Below, piece after piece: positions 8,610 through 17,308 of a stretch of DNA of 64,000 nucleotides. Under the pieces are notes generated by a model, which did not search any database, was not told the DNA's origin, and saw nothing but the letters and a program-made list of their open reading frames with translations. Source of the DNA: Gammaproteobacteria bacterium (lineage in GTDB: Bacteria > Pseudomonadota > Gammaproteobacteria > Pseudomonadales > Azotimanducaceae); the NCBI GenBank assembly GCA_007694905.1, contig REEU01000161.1, positions 1 to 64,000 on the forward strand, given 5' to 3'. The position numbers were made by a program, and so were the translations under genes. Positions within the stretch are counted from its first letter, which is position 1; each line of letters begins with the position of its first letter.

Positions 8610-9029
8610 ATGACGAACGTCACCGTGCAGGAAACCATCAAGGGGCCGGCCGCGGCCGTCTGGGAACGCCTCAGTGATTTCGCCGGCATCGAGGTCGGTG
8701 GCCCGATCACGGCTTTCGAGACCGAAGGCGAGGGCGTCGGCATGACCCGGACCATTACCCTGGGCGGTGCCGACATTGTCGAGCGTCTCGATGCGTTCGA
8801 TGCTGACGCCATGATGTTCGCGTACTCCATCATCAATGACGGCGGGCCGCTGCCGGTGAAGAATTACTCGGCCAAGGTCCAGGTGGCCGATCAGGGCGAC
8901 GGCACCTGCCAGGTGACCTGGTCTGGGGACTTCGAGCCGAACGGAGCGCCGGAAGCGCAGGCCGTGCAGGTGGTGGAAGGGATCTACAAGGGCGGCATTG
9001 CCGGTGCCCGCAAGGCGGTTGGCGGCTGA
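8610..9029 (+). CDS. SRPBCC (START/polyketide cyclase-like) family protein
   Basis: A 139-residue single-domain protein. The N-terminus TVQETIKGPAAAVWERLSDF is the typical first strand and helix of the helix-grip fold, followed by VGMTRTITLGGADIVERLD and the C-terminal helix VEGIYKGGIAGARKAV. Such proteins bind hydrophobic ligands in a central cavity. Several plant and bacterial members are called Bet v 1-like or polyketide cyclase/dehydrase, but the ligand here is unknown. The ATG at 8610 follows an AGGAG site (8598-8602). It stands alone between divergent and convergent neighbours. Confidence 0.85.
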   Translation: MTNVTVQETIKGPAAAVWERLSDFAGIEVGGPITAFETEGEGVGMTRTITLGGADIVERLDAFDADAMMFAYSIINDGGPLPVKNYSAKVQVADQGDGTCQVTWSGDFEPNGAPEAQAVQVVEGIYKGGIAGARKAVGG

Positions 9030-9048
9030 CGGATCCGCATCGGCAGCC

Positions 9049-9073
9049 AGGCGGCCGCAGCGTGCGGCCGCCT
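9049..9073. terminator. Bidirectional terminator hairpin
   Basis: An 11-base perfect inverted repeat (AGGCGGCCGCA / TGCGGCCGCCT) with a three-base loop sits exactly between the ends of two convergent genes (SRPBCC ending 9029, DUF3429 ending 9075). There is no strong T-run, but position and stem strength support termination in both directions. Confidence 0.7.
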
Positions 9074-9074
9074 C

Positions 9075-9488
9075 TCAGGCCAGCAGAGTGATCCAGACGT
9101 GGCAGGCGACCACCGCCGCCGTGAGCTGCCAGCGCAGACTGCTGTAGCCGGGCGGGTACTCGCGGTCAGTGCCGCCGACGATCTCGGCGAGGCGCAGCGC
9201 CACAAACAGCAGCGCCTGGATCGGGGCCACCAGCGTCGGCAGGAAGGCAAAAGCCAGAAAGCTCGCCACCGGAAACGACACGGCCAGTAGCGCCATGCGG
9301 TTCGTTGTCGAGGTCGGGTACAGCACCGGCCACAGCACGCCGGCCATGAAGCCGAGGATCAGCGCGCTGTAGATGTGGAAGAGCTGCAGCGCTTGCGCGC
9401 TGCTGCCGATGACGGGCTGCCAGGCGAGCCATGCCAGCGCAATGAAGGGGATCAGGCCGGCATAGCCGAGCCCGCGTATCATGCCCAT
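9075..9488 (-). CDS. DUF3429-family small membrane protein
   Basis: A 137-residue integral membrane protein with about four or five hydrophobic segments (GLIPFIALAWLA, FHIYSALILGFMAGVLWPVL, LLAVSFPVASFLAFAFLP, LTAAVVACHVWITLLA). The IYSALILGFMAGVLWP pattern is that of the DUF3429 family, whose function is not established. Its ATG overlaps the stop of serA by one base (TGATG), so it is translationally coupled to serA. Whether it has anything to do with serine metabolism is unknown. Confidence 0.8.
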   Translation of the reverse strand: MGMIRGLGYAGLIPFIALAWLAWQPVIGSSAQALQLFHIYSALILGFMAGVLWPVLYPTSTTNRMALLAVSFPVASFLAFAFLPTLVAPIQALLFVALRLAEIVGGTDREYPPGYSSLRWQLTAAVVACHVWITLLA

Positions 9489-10723
9489 CAGAACAGGACC
9501 CGCGTGCGGATGGTCCCCTCCACCTTACGGATACCCTCGAGCGCCACGTCACTGTGCTCGGCGTCAGTGTCCACCACCACGTAGCCGATCTCGGCGTTCG
9601 TCTGCAGATACTGGGCGGAGATGTTCAGCCCGTTCTCGGAAAACACCTGGTTGATGGCGGACAGCACGCCGGGAATGTTGCGATGAATGTGCAGCAGCCG
9701 ATGCTTGCCCGGGTGGGAGGGCAGGGCCACCGGTGGGAAGTTCACGGACCCGATGCTGGAGCCGTTGTCGCTCCAGAACGTCAGCCGCTCTGACACTTCC
9801 CGCCCGATGTTCTCTTGCGCCTCGACGGTAGAGCCGCCCACGTGGGGCGTGAGGATGACGTTGTCGAACTGGGTCAGAGGCGAGACGAAGGGATCGTCAT
9901 TGCTGCGCGGTTCCTCCGGGAACACGTCGATGGCGGCGCCGAGAATCTGGCGTGCCTCCAGTGCGGCGGCGAGCGCGTCGATGTCCACGACCTGGCCGCG
10001 GGAGGCGTTCAGCAGTACGGCGCTGCGCTTCATGTAGCCGAGCGTGGTGGCATCGATCATGTTGCGGGTGCTCGGCGTGTCCGGAACGTGCAGTGTCACC
10101 ACATCCGCCTCGCCGAGCAGGTCACGCAGGGTGTCCACCTGTTCCGCATTGCCGAGCTTGAGCTTGCGGGTGACGTCGTAGAAGCGCACGCGCATGCCCA
10201 GTGACTCGGCCAGCACGCCGAGCTGGGAGCCGATGTTGCCGTAGCCGATGATGCCGAGGGTCTTGCCGCGCAGTTCGTAGCTCTGCCGGGCTGTCTTCAG
10301 CCACACGCCGCGGTGAGCCAGCGCGTTCTTCTCCGGAACGCCGCGCAGCAGCAGGATGGCTTCCGCAATCACCAGCTCCGCGACGCTGCGGGTGTTGGAG
10401 AACGGCGCGTTGAACACCGGAATCCCGCGCTTCAGGGCGGCGAGAAGGTCCACCTGATTGGTGCCGATGCAGAAGCAGCCGACGCCGATGAGACGGTTCG
10501 CAGCAGCGAAGACCTCTGCGTCGAGCTGGGTGCGGGAGCGGATGCCGAGCAGGTGCACACCCGCCACCGCCTGCAACAGGTCCTCCCGGGACAGTGAGCC
10601 GTTGACGAGTTCGACGTTGCGATAGCCGGCGCGAGCGAAGTTGTCCACCGCCGTGTCACTGATGCCTTCGAGCAGCAGGATGCGGATCTTGTCCTTCGAG
10701 AGCGAGGTGCGGGCAGTGGTCAT
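9488..10723 (-). CDS. serA: D-3-phosphoglycerate dehydrogenase
   Basis: A 411-residue enzyme that oxidises 3-phosphoglycerate to 3-phosphohydroxypyruvate, the first step of serine synthesis. The length matches E. coli SerA (410). The Rossmann motif is GKTLGIIGYGNIGSQLG. Substrate and catalytic segments include LLNASRGQVVD and the catalytic His in LTPHVGGSTVEAQ. The C-terminal ACT domain (HIHRNIPGVLSAINQVFSE) is the regulatory serine-binding unit. The frame is open far upstream, but the ATG at 10723 gives the family N-terminus (SKDKIRILLLEG). It is divergent from a D-2-hydroxyglutarate dehydrogenase, a partner known to pull the SerA reaction in Pseudomonas. Confidence 0.96.
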   Translation of the reverse strand: MTTARTSLSKDKIRILLLEGISDTAVDNFARAGYRNVELVNGSLSREDLLQAVAGVHLLGIRSRTQLDAEVFAAANRLIGVGCFCIGTNQVDLLAALKRGIPVFNAPFSNTRSVAELVIAEAILLLRGVPEKNALAHRGVWLKTARQSYELRGKTLGIIGYGNIGSQLGVLAESLGMRVRFYDVTRKLKLGNAEQVDTLRDLLGEADVVTLHVPDTPSTRNMIDATTLGYMKRSAVLLNASRGQVVDIDALAAALEARQILGAAIDVFPEEPRSNDDPFVSPLTQFDNVILTPHVGGSTVEAQENIGREVSERLTFWSDNGSSIGSVNFPPVALPSHPGKHRLLHIHRNIPGVLSAINQVFSENGLNISAQYLQTNAEIGYVVVDTDAEHSDVALEGIRKVEGTIRTRVLF

Positions 10724-10805
10724 GGTCTGGGAGCGGCCTGGGTACAGGAAAAAAGGCGGCGCATGATAGCATGGCGACCCTCCCGAACCGGCCCTCCTGA
10801 GCGTC

Positions 10806-12227
10806 ATGAAACAGCCTGCCTCCGAGATCACCCCGACCACTCTTGGCCCCGCGGCCGAAGCGGCGCTGGCCGACTGCTTCGGCGACCGTTTCCGACGCGA
10901 CGCCGACACCCTGGCAGAGTGGGGCCGGGACTGGACCCGGAGCTTCGAGGTGGCGCCGAGTGCCGTGGTGTTTCCTGAGTCCACCGATGAAGTCGTGGTG
11001 CTGGTCAATGCCGCCCGCGAGCACGGCTTCGCGCTGGTGCCGTCAGGTGGTCGGACCGGACTCTCGGGCGGTGCGGTGGCGCCGGCGGGCGAAGTGGTGG
11101 TGTCCCTCGATCGCATGAATCGCATCCTGGAGTTCGACCCGGCGGGACAGCTTCTGCGTTGCGAGTCCGGGGTCATCACCGAGGCGATTCAGACCTGCGC
11201 CGAGGAACACGGTCTGTTCTACCCGGTGGACTTCGCATCGGCCGGGTCCTCCCAGATCGGCGGCAACGTGGCCACCAATGCGGGTGGCATCAAGGTGATC
11301 CGCTACGGCATGACCCGGGATTGGGTGGCGGGACTCAAGGTCGTGACCGGCCGCGGCGAGGTCCTGGATCTCGGCCGCGGTCTGGTGAAGGACAACACTG
11401 GCTACGACCTGCGTCACCTGTTCGTCGGCTCAGAGGGGACGCTGGGGCTGATCACCGAAGTCACGCTGCGCCTGGCGCGCCGGCCGGCGACGCAGCAGGT
11501 GCTGGTCCTCGGCCTGTCCGCGTTTCCGGTGATCATGGACGTCCTGCATGCATTTCGCCGGCAGCTGGAGGTGTCCGCCTTCGAATTCTTCGATGCCGGC
11601 GCCCTGGCCAAGGTGTTGGCGCGCACGGGGCTGACCGCACCGTTCGAGGCCGACGCGGATACCTGCCCCTACTACGTGCTGGTGGAAGCGGACGTAGCCG
11701 CGGATCCGGATGCGCCGCTGGCCGTGTTCGAGCACTGCGTCGAGCAGGGCTGGGTGGTGGATGGTGTGCTCAGTCAGTCCGAGGAGCAGGCGAAGAAGCT
11801 GTGGCGCCTGCGTGAGGACATCTCCGAGACCATCAGTCACTGGACGCCGTACAAGAACGATCTCGCCGTACGCGTGGGACAAGTCCCTGATTTTCTCGCT
11901 GAAGTGGATGCATTCGTCGCACGAACCTATCCGGATATCGAAGTGATCTGGTTCGGACATATCGGCGACGGCAACCTGCACCTGAATATTCTCAAGCCGG
12001 AGGGCATGCCGCAGCCGGAGTTCTATGCCCGCTGCCATGGCGCTTCGAAGGAGATCTTCGAAACCGTCCGTCGCTATGGCGGCAGTGTTTCGGCGGAGCA
12101 CGGCGTTGGCCTGTTGAAGAAGGACCACCTCGGCTATTCCCGCAGCGACGCGGAGATCGCCTACCTGCGCAGCATCAGGGCGGCTTTCGACCCGGACGGC
12201 ATCCTTAATCCCGGCAAGCTTTTCTAG
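10806..12227 (+). CDS. FAD-linked D-2-hydroxyglutarate dehydrogenase (GlcD/FAD-oxidase C family)
   Basis: A 473-residue flavoprotein of the FAD-binding type 4 (VAO) family. The FAD-binding loop is VPSGGRTGLSGGAV, with SAGSSQIGGNVATNAGG after it. The C-terminal FAD-oxidase C domain carries the His-rich GHIGDGNLHLNI and SAEHGVGLLKK. Family members include glycolate, D-lactate and D-2-hydroxyglutarate dehydrogenases. Its head-to-head position with serA (82 bases apart) mirrors the Pseudomonas arrangement in which this enzyme recycles the D-2-hydroxyglutarate produced by SerA, so I favour that substrate. Electrons would pass to a membrane flavoprotein chain. D-lactate dehydrogenase is the main alternative. 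Confidence 0.85.
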   Translation: MKQPASEITPTTLGPAAEAALADCFGDRFRRDADTLAEWGRDWTRSFEVAPSAVVFPESTDEVVVLVNAAREHGFALVPSGGRTGLSGGAVAPAGEVVVSLDRMNRILEFDPAGQLLRCESGVITEAIQTCAEEHGLFYPVDFASAGSSQIGGNVATNAGGIKVIRYGMTRDWVAGLKVVTGRGEVLDLGRGLVKDNTGYDLRHLFVGSEGTLGLITEVTLRLARRPATQQVLVLGLSAFPVIMDVLHAFRRQLEVSAFEFFDAGALAKVLARTGLTAPFEADADTCPYYVLVEADVAADPDAPLAVFEHCVEQGWVVDGVLSQSEEQAKKLWRLREDISETISHWTPYKNDLAVRVGQVPDFLAEVDAFVARTYPDIEVIWFGHIGDGNLHLNILKPEGMPQPEFYARCHGASKEIFETVRRYGGSVSAEHGVGLLKKDHLGYSRSDAEIAYLRSIRAAFDPDGILNPGKLF

Positions 12228-12336
12228 CGCTGCCTGGACCTGCGATGCCCGCCGCCGCAAGCCGGCCCTTGCATGGAGCAGACATGGAGCGTGTCATCGG
12301 GATCGGCAGCGCGTTCGTCCTGGCGGGTGCCGCGCG

Positions 12337-13005
12337 GTGACGGCACACATCGTCGCGGCAGTGCTTGCGCTGATGGCGGGGGGCGTCGCGCTGTCGGTGC
12401 AGAAGGGCGGGGCGCTGCATCGGGGCAGCGGTCTGGTGTTCGTGGTCACCATGGTGATCATGGCCGCCACCGGGGCGGCGCTGGCGGCGTTCATCCCGGA
12501 ACGGCTGTCAGTGGTCGCCGGTGGGTTGACGCTCTATCTCGTGGTGACGTCCCTGCTGACGGTGCGTCCACCGCCGCTGGAGGACCGCTCGATCCATTGG
12601 CTGGCGCTGGCGGTCGGGGTGGGGGTGGCATTGCTCGGCGTCACTTTCGGTATCGAAGCGCTCGTCCGTGAGGAGGGTCAGCTCGACGGCTTCCCGGCGC
12701 CGCTGTATTTCATCTTCGCATCGGTGTCCGCCTTCGGTGCGCTGGCGGATCTGCGGATGCTGCGATCGAGGCCGCTTTCGGGGCACCGGCGGATCGCCCG
12801 TCACCTCTGGCGCATGTGCCTTGCCCTGTTCATCGCCACGGCGTCGTTCTTTCTCGGCCAGGCCCAGGTGTTTCCAGAGGCGCTGCGCCACTTCGCCCTG
12901 CTTTCGGTCCCGGTGGCCGCTGTGCTCCTGATCATGGGCTACTGGCTCGTCCGCGTCCTCTGGCTCGAACCCCGCAGGGCCCGCGCGGCGCCCCCGGGCG
13001 ACTGA
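12337..13005 (+). CDS. Multi-pass membrane protein, DUF2306-like
   Basis: A 222-residue membrane protein with about seven hydrophobic segments. The GGALHRGSGLVFVVTMVIM segment and the later GHRRIARHLWRMCLALFIATASFFLGQ region resemble DUF2306-like membrane proteins often annotated only as hypothetical. No catalytic motif is apparent. The GTG at 12337 is the only plausible start. It overlaps the stop of a very short upstream frame (12284-12340, MERVIGIGSAFVLAGAAR), which could act in translational coupling but is too short to call. Function unknown. Confidence 0.7.
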   Translation: MTAHIVAAVLALMAGGVALSVQKGGALHRGSGLVFVVTMVIMAATGAALAAFIPERLSVVAGGLTLYLVVTSLLTVRPPPLEDRSIHWLALAVGVGVALLGVTFGIEALVREEGQLDGFPAPLYFIFASVSAFGALADLRMLRSRPLSGHRRIARHLWRMCLALFIATASFFLGQAQVFPEALRHFALLSVPVAAVLLIMGYWLVRVLWLEPRRARAAPPGD

Positions 13006-13044
13006 TCCGTCGTCGCTAAGCAGGACGCGTGATGGAGCCGGTCG

Positions 13045-14667
13045 TTACTCCTGAATCGCTTCGTCCGGATCTGCGAACTCCTCGAGCTCCTGTTCGGGCG
13101 CCTTCTCCGCTTCCCGCTTGGCGTTCTCAGCGGCCGTGGCGTCGAGGTAGAACTGCTGATCACCGTAGTAGTTATCGAGGGCATGCTCCGACGACACCGG
13201 GCTGAGATAGTGCCGGTCGGTGAGTCCTTCCTTGCGCATGGCCAGTCCGGTCAGGCAGGCCTTGACGATGTGAGCGCTGTTGAGGACGGTCATGTAGGTC
13301 GGGTCCAGTGCCGGATGCAGTTCGATCAGATCGAAACCGATGACGTTCGACTCGGCGCACAGGCGACGAATGATGGTGATGGATTCGCGCATGGTCATGC
13401 CGCCGGACACGGGCGTGCCCGTGGCCCGCATGTAGGCCGGGTCCACCACATCGATATCGAAGGAGATGAACAGCTTTCTGCCATCCTCGCTGGCCTCGGC
13501 CACCACCCGGTCGAGCACGGCTTCCCAGCCGCGTCGCTCGATCTCAGCCATGGTGTGATAGCGCATGCCGTTTTCGCGCATCCACTCGAATGCTGCCCGG
13601 TCCGGCCCACTCGACCGCAGCCCCATCTGGATGTAGTCGGAGATGCGAACGTGGCCTTCGTTCAGGAGTCGGTACACCGGCGCGCCATGGCTGATCAGGT
13701 GCGGTGATCCCCACCAGGCATCGTAGTGGGCGTCGAAGTGGATGACGCTCAGCCGTTCCTTGCCGTACACGTCAGCGAGGCCGGCGATGTTCGGGTAGGA
13801 CAGTGAGTGGTCGCCGCCGATGATCAGCGGTACGGCGCCGGTCTCGGCGATTTCGCGTACGACCCGCCGAACCTCCTGCATGGACCGCTCGGTGCTGTCA
13901 TTGTCGATGGCGATGTCGCCGTAGTCGACGATGTTCAACACCTTACTGGCATCCACCTGCACGTACTGGTCGGCGCTGCCCATGGTCCCGCCGAGGACGC
14001 GCATTTCCGTGGTGCTCTGACTGCCTGAATCGCGCCAGGCGGAGCCCATGTTCAGTGGTGCACCCACGATGACCGCCTCCACTTCGCCTGCGATCAGATC
14101 CTCCGGCGTCAGCGCCAGCGGAAAGCCGCCGAACGTGGGCGGCCCACCGCGACCGTCATAGCGGCCGAGTCCGATGGGCCCGGCCTCACGTTCCGGATCC
14201 ATGGAGCGGGGGCGGACCATGCGCCAGGCATTGAACTCCGGGGAATCGGTGTTCAAAGGAATGTTCGGCAAATCCCGGCCTTCCTTGTAGCGGCTGCCCT
14301 CGACCACGTGGATCATGGCCTGTACCCAGGCCTGGATGTTCTCGGGCGAACGCTTTTCCAGTTCTTCCACCGTCTTTTCGAGGTTGCCAGCAAACCGCCG
14401 GGCGTCGCCGCTTTGGAGGAAGGCGATTTCCTCTTCCGTTAGCAGTTCCAGCTTCGGCATCATCTCCTCGGGTAACTCGATGCCTGGCCGTTCCTCCTCG
14501 CGAGGATCGACGGTGTCGAAGGGATAAGGATTGGTGCCGACCACGTGTTCCGGCGTCTTCGGAGGCTCGGCAGCAACGGGCGTTACCGCGGCGAAGCATG
14601 CGAGCAGGGCGAAACCGATCAAGGCGTTGCCGAAGCGGATGGTGCGAGGCGCGGAATCGGAAGGCAT
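13045..14667 (-). CDS. Secreted agmatinase/arginase-family ureohydrolase, metal site intact
   Basis: A 540-residue ureohydrolase preceded by an N-terminal signal (hydrophobic run ALIGFALLACFAAVTPVAA) and a roughly 150-residue extension. All six binuclear-metal ligands are present: His287 in GGDHS, Asp312/His314/Asp316 in FDAHYDAW, and Asp404/Asp406 in SFDIDVVDP. It should hydrolyse a guanidino compound to urea outside the cytoplasm; agmatine, arginine, guanidinobutyrate and guanidine are candidates. The C-terminal tail is highly acidic. The start at 14667 is supported by a CCGGAGA site, although the frame runs on upstream. It is the second gene of a pair with a degenerate paralogue 55 bases upstream. 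Confidence 0.9.
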   Translation of the reverse strand: MPSDSAPRTIRFGNALIGFALLACFAAVTPVAAEPPKTPEHVVGTNPYPFDTVDPREEERPGIELPEEMMPKLELLTEEEIAFLQSGDARRFAGNLEKTVEELEKRSPENIQAWVQAMIHVVEGSRYKEGRDLPNIPLNTDSPEFNAWRMVRPRSMDPEREAGPIGLGRYDGRGGPPTFGGFPLALTPEDLIAGEVEAVIVGAPLNMGSAWRDSGSQSTTEMRVLGGTMGSADQYVQVDASKVLNIVDYGDIAIDNDSTERSMQEVRRVVREIAETGAVPLIIGGDHSLSYPNIAGLADVYGKERLSVIHFDAHYDAWWGSPHLISHGAPVYRLLNEGHVRISDYIQMGLRSSGPDRAAFEWMRENGMRYHTMAEIERRGWEAVLDRVVAEASEDGRKLFISFDIDVVDPAYMRATGTPVSGGMTMRESITIIRRLCAESNVIGFDLIELHPALDPTYMTVLNSAHIVKACLTGLAMRKEGLTDRHYLSPVSSEHALDNYYGDQQFYLDATAAENAKREAEKAPEQELEEFADPDEAIQE

Positions 14668-14722
14668 CAAACAATCTCCGGGGCGTCGATGTGGATCGGG
14701 GGCTGAGGACGACTGGTGGGCA

Positions 14723-16117
14723 TCAGTCCTGTTCATGATCGAGCGCCAGCGGATGGACGTAGTCAGTCGTGAACCCGGCCGCTCGTGCGGCCATGCCCAC
14801 GAGGCAGGCATTGAGGATGGCGTTGGCGTTCAACGCGGACAGTCGTGAGTAGTCGAGCATCGGTGACATGTCGGTGATCTCGAAGCCGACGATCTCCTTG
14901 GCCCCGCAGAGGTGACGGATGGCGTTCGTGACCTCCTGAACTCGCAGGCCGTTGCTGGCGATGCGCCCGGCTGCGATCATCTCTGCTGGCTCGATGACGC
15001 TGACGTCGATGGAAACGAAGAGTTTCTCGGGACCCGCGGCCACCTCCCGGAGTACCCGCTCGAGGACCGCGTCGTAGCCGTGCTGTCGCACCGCAGCCAT
15101 GGTGTGGTAGCGGACGCCCTGACTGCGCAGCCACTGCAGGTTGTCGGCGGTGACGTCCTTGCCGCGCAGGCCGACCTGAATCATCGCATCACCGGCGACG
15201 ATGCCCTCGTTCAGCAGCAGGAAGATGGCCTGGGTGTCAGAGATGGTGTGAACGGCGCTGCGGTGAACGTCCGGGTGGGCGCTGAAATGTACCAGACCGA
15301 AGCTGCCCGAGCCGTGGTGGCGCGCGACGCCCTGCACGCCGGGATACAGCATGGAGGTGTCGCCTCCCACCAGCATCGGAACCGCGCCGGTGGCAGCCGT
15401 TTCCGCGACCATGTCGGCGACGTGGCCGATGGTCCGTGCGGTGCTCATGTTATCCGTCGAGAAGTCGCCGTAGTCGACCACCGACAGCACGTCCAGCGGA
15501 TTGAGCAGGGTCTGCACGTCCGGCGTGGCGATGGTGTTCAGCGCCCGCATCACGCGCGGCCCGTACTTGGCGTTGCGCCGGCCGCTGCCCATGTCGTTGG
15601 GGATGCCGATGATGGCGACGTCGACGTTGCCGGCCTCCAGGTCCTCCGGGTAGATCGCCACCATGGCCCCGGCGAAGGTCGGGACGCCGGACTCCGGGAA
15701 GATGTAACGATGAACGCTGAAGGGCCCGGGTTCACGTTCGAGTTTGCGCAGCGGCGCCGGCGTTGGGATGGTGCCGGCGTTGAAGCGGTTGGAATCCAGG
15801 TTGAGTGGAATGGCGCCCATGTCCCGCTCCGGGTCGTAGCCCATCTCGGCGGCCACTTGCATGAGATCGTTGACGAAGCCCGCAAGTGAAGCGGCGTCGC
15901 GGGTGGCAATTTCGTGCTCCAGTTGCCGGGGCGGCAGGAACTGCAGCGCCGCACCACCGGTGACGAAACGAAGCTGCTCGTGTTCGAGCACGGAGACCGC
16001 GTCGTGAAGCTCGGAAGGAAGCGACCAAGCGTTGGCGAGGACCTTGCCCGCCGAAAACAGGATCGTACTCGCGAGTGCGGCAATCGCGAGGTACGCGCGG
16101 ATGGGTGGGCCATTCAT
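14723..16117 (-). CDS. Secreted ureohydrolase-like protein with degenerate metal site (probable pseudoenzyme)
   Basis: A 464-residue paralogue of the next gene, with its own signal peptide (AYLAIAALASTILFSAGKVLA). It keeps the domain order and many landmarks (IPLNLDSNRFNA, IIGIPNDMGSG, VVDYGDFSTDN, GAVPMLVGGD), but three of six metal ligands are replaced: GGDHS is GGDTS (Thr254), FDAHYD is FSAHPD (Ser279), and DIDVVDP is DVSVIEP (Ser373). His281, Asp283 and Asp371 remain. It therefore cannot form the usual binuclear manganese or nickel centre. The frame is intact and has a good ACGGAGA ribosome binding site, so it is not simply decaying. A regulatory or structural subunit of the active partner is a reasonable inference. 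Confidence 0.88.
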   Translation of the reverse strand: MNGPPIRAYLAIAALASTILFSAGKVLANAWSLPSELHDAVSVLEHEQLRFVTGGAALQFLPPRQLEHEIATRDAASLAGFVNDLMQVAAEMGYDPERDMGAIPLNLDSNRFNAGTIPTPAPLRKLEREPGPFSVHRYIFPESGVPTFAGAMVAIYPEDLEAGNVDVAIIGIPNDMGSGRRNAKYGPRVMRALNTIATPDVQTLLNPLDVLSVVDYGDFSTDNMSTARTIGHVADMVAETAATGAVPMLVGGDTSMLYPGVQGVARHHGSGSFGLVHFSAHPDVHRSAVHTISDTQAIFLLLNEGIVAGDAMIQVGLRGKDVTADNLQWLRSQGVRYHTMAAVRQHGYDAVLERVLREVAAGPEKLFVSIDVSVIEPAEMIAAGRIASNGLRVQEVTNAIRHLCGAKEIVGFEITDMSPMLDYSRLSALNANAILNACLVGMAARAAGFTTDYVHPLALDHEQD

Positions 16118-16422
16118 GGTCAGTTCTCCGTCTCCTCGCAGATGCCGGTCGGGGTCTCGCCCCGATCAGGCTCGCTGGCGTCGATATGCACAGTTATGCA
16201 CCGCGGATCGGCGGCGAAGAGGAGTGATGCAATGTCGGCGCCAGTTTCGACGGCGCCGGCCGAATACGTCGCGGGCTCAGGATTTCCCGACCCTCAGGGC
16301 ACCCGATGGTCCGGTGACGACGCGCAGCGCCCGTTCCGAATTGCACTGGAATGGCGCCATGCTGCTGCAGGCGGGACCCATATCAGTGCGTCGCAGCAGA
16401 TGGCCTCGTGTCCAACAGAGGC
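16118..16422. other. Intergenic region between rpiA and the ureohydrolase pair
   Basis: About 305 bases with no credible gene. Both flanking genes are on the minus strand, so the part nearest 16118 should hold the promoter of the ureohydrolase pair. I see a small GC hairpin (TCGGGG / CCCCGA around 16147-16168) and a GGCGCC-spaced inverted repeat near 16238-16259, but no clear -35/-10 pair. Open frames through here lack starts and family resemblance. Confidence 0.4.
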
Positions 16423-17103
16423 CTACTGGCCGTTCTGGATGTAGTGTGCGACCCCGGAACTTCCCGCCACCAGCAGGGCATCGGCAGGCCGCAGGGCGAA
16501 CAAGCCGTTGCACACGACGCCCACGAGATCGTTGAGCTGTCGCTCCGCTGCCGGTGGATCGCGCAGATCGAGCCCGGCCGTGTCGATGATCAGGTTGCCG
16601 TTATCGGTGCTGAATCCAGCCCGAATGGTCGGCGCTCCGCCGAAGTCACGCAGCGCGTTCATGACCAGCTCACGTGCCATGGGCAGCACCTCCAGCGGTA
16701 GTGGAAATGCACCAAGAGTGCCGACGCACTTGCTGTCGTCGACGATGCAGAGAAAACGTTCGGATGCGGCGGCGACGATCTTTTCCCGGGTGAGGGCACC
16801 GCCGCCGCCCTTGATCAGATGGAGGTCGGGGTCGGCCTCGTCGGCTCCGTCCACGTAGACCGACAGGGTGCCGGCGTCGTTGAGATCGAGCACGCGGATG
16901 CCGTGGCCGTTGAGCCGGTCGGCGGTGGCCTTGGAGCTGGCCACGGCCGCGTCGAAGTGCTGCTTGTGCTGCGCGAGGAGATCGATGAAGACGTTGGCGG
17001 TGGAGCCGGTACCGACGCCGATGATCGCGCCGGAAACGAACTGGCCGCGGATCTCCTCGATGGCGGCGGCGGCGACCGCTTGCTTCTTGGCGGCTTGGTC
17101 CAT
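16423..17103 (-). CDS. rpiA: Ribose-5-phosphate isomerase A
   Basis: A 226-residue cytosolic enzyme interconverting ribose 5-phosphate and ribulose 5-phosphate in the pentose phosphate pathway. Diagnostic motifs are [17 protein letters not shown] (phosphate-binding loop), the [20 protein letters not shown] segment with catalytic Asp and Lys residues, and ALTREKIVA with the catalytic Glu. The length matches E. coli RpiA (219). The ATG at 17103 is chosen because the family starts here. It is divergent from ilvA, an arrangement shared with Pseudomonas. Confidence 0.96.
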   Translation of the reverse strand: MDQAAKKQAVAAAAIEEIRGQFVSGAIIGVGTGSTANVFIDLLAQHKQHFDAAVASSKATADRLNGHGIRVLDLNDAGTLSVYVDGADEADPDLHLIKGGGGALTREKIVAAASERFLCIVDDSKCVGTLGAFPLPLEVLPMARELVMNALRDFGGAPTIRAGFSTDNGNLIIDTAGLDLRDPPAAERQLNDLVGVVCNGLFALRPADALLVAGSSGVAHYIQNGQ

Positions 17104-17308
17104 GGTGGCGCGTCCCCCCTTGTGGTGAGGGGCAGAATGGTAGCAGGGCGGGCGGTGGCGTGGCGTGGGGGGAGTCCGTACCATCTCGGCGCCGGCATGG
17201 GGCGGCTGCCGGTGGGTGCAGCAGCAGCGCTGCGCGCCTTCAGGGCACGTGCGTCTCTGGCGACGTGCATGGGTGGCGATGGTGAAGGATCCTCCGAGGA
17301 CATCGGGA

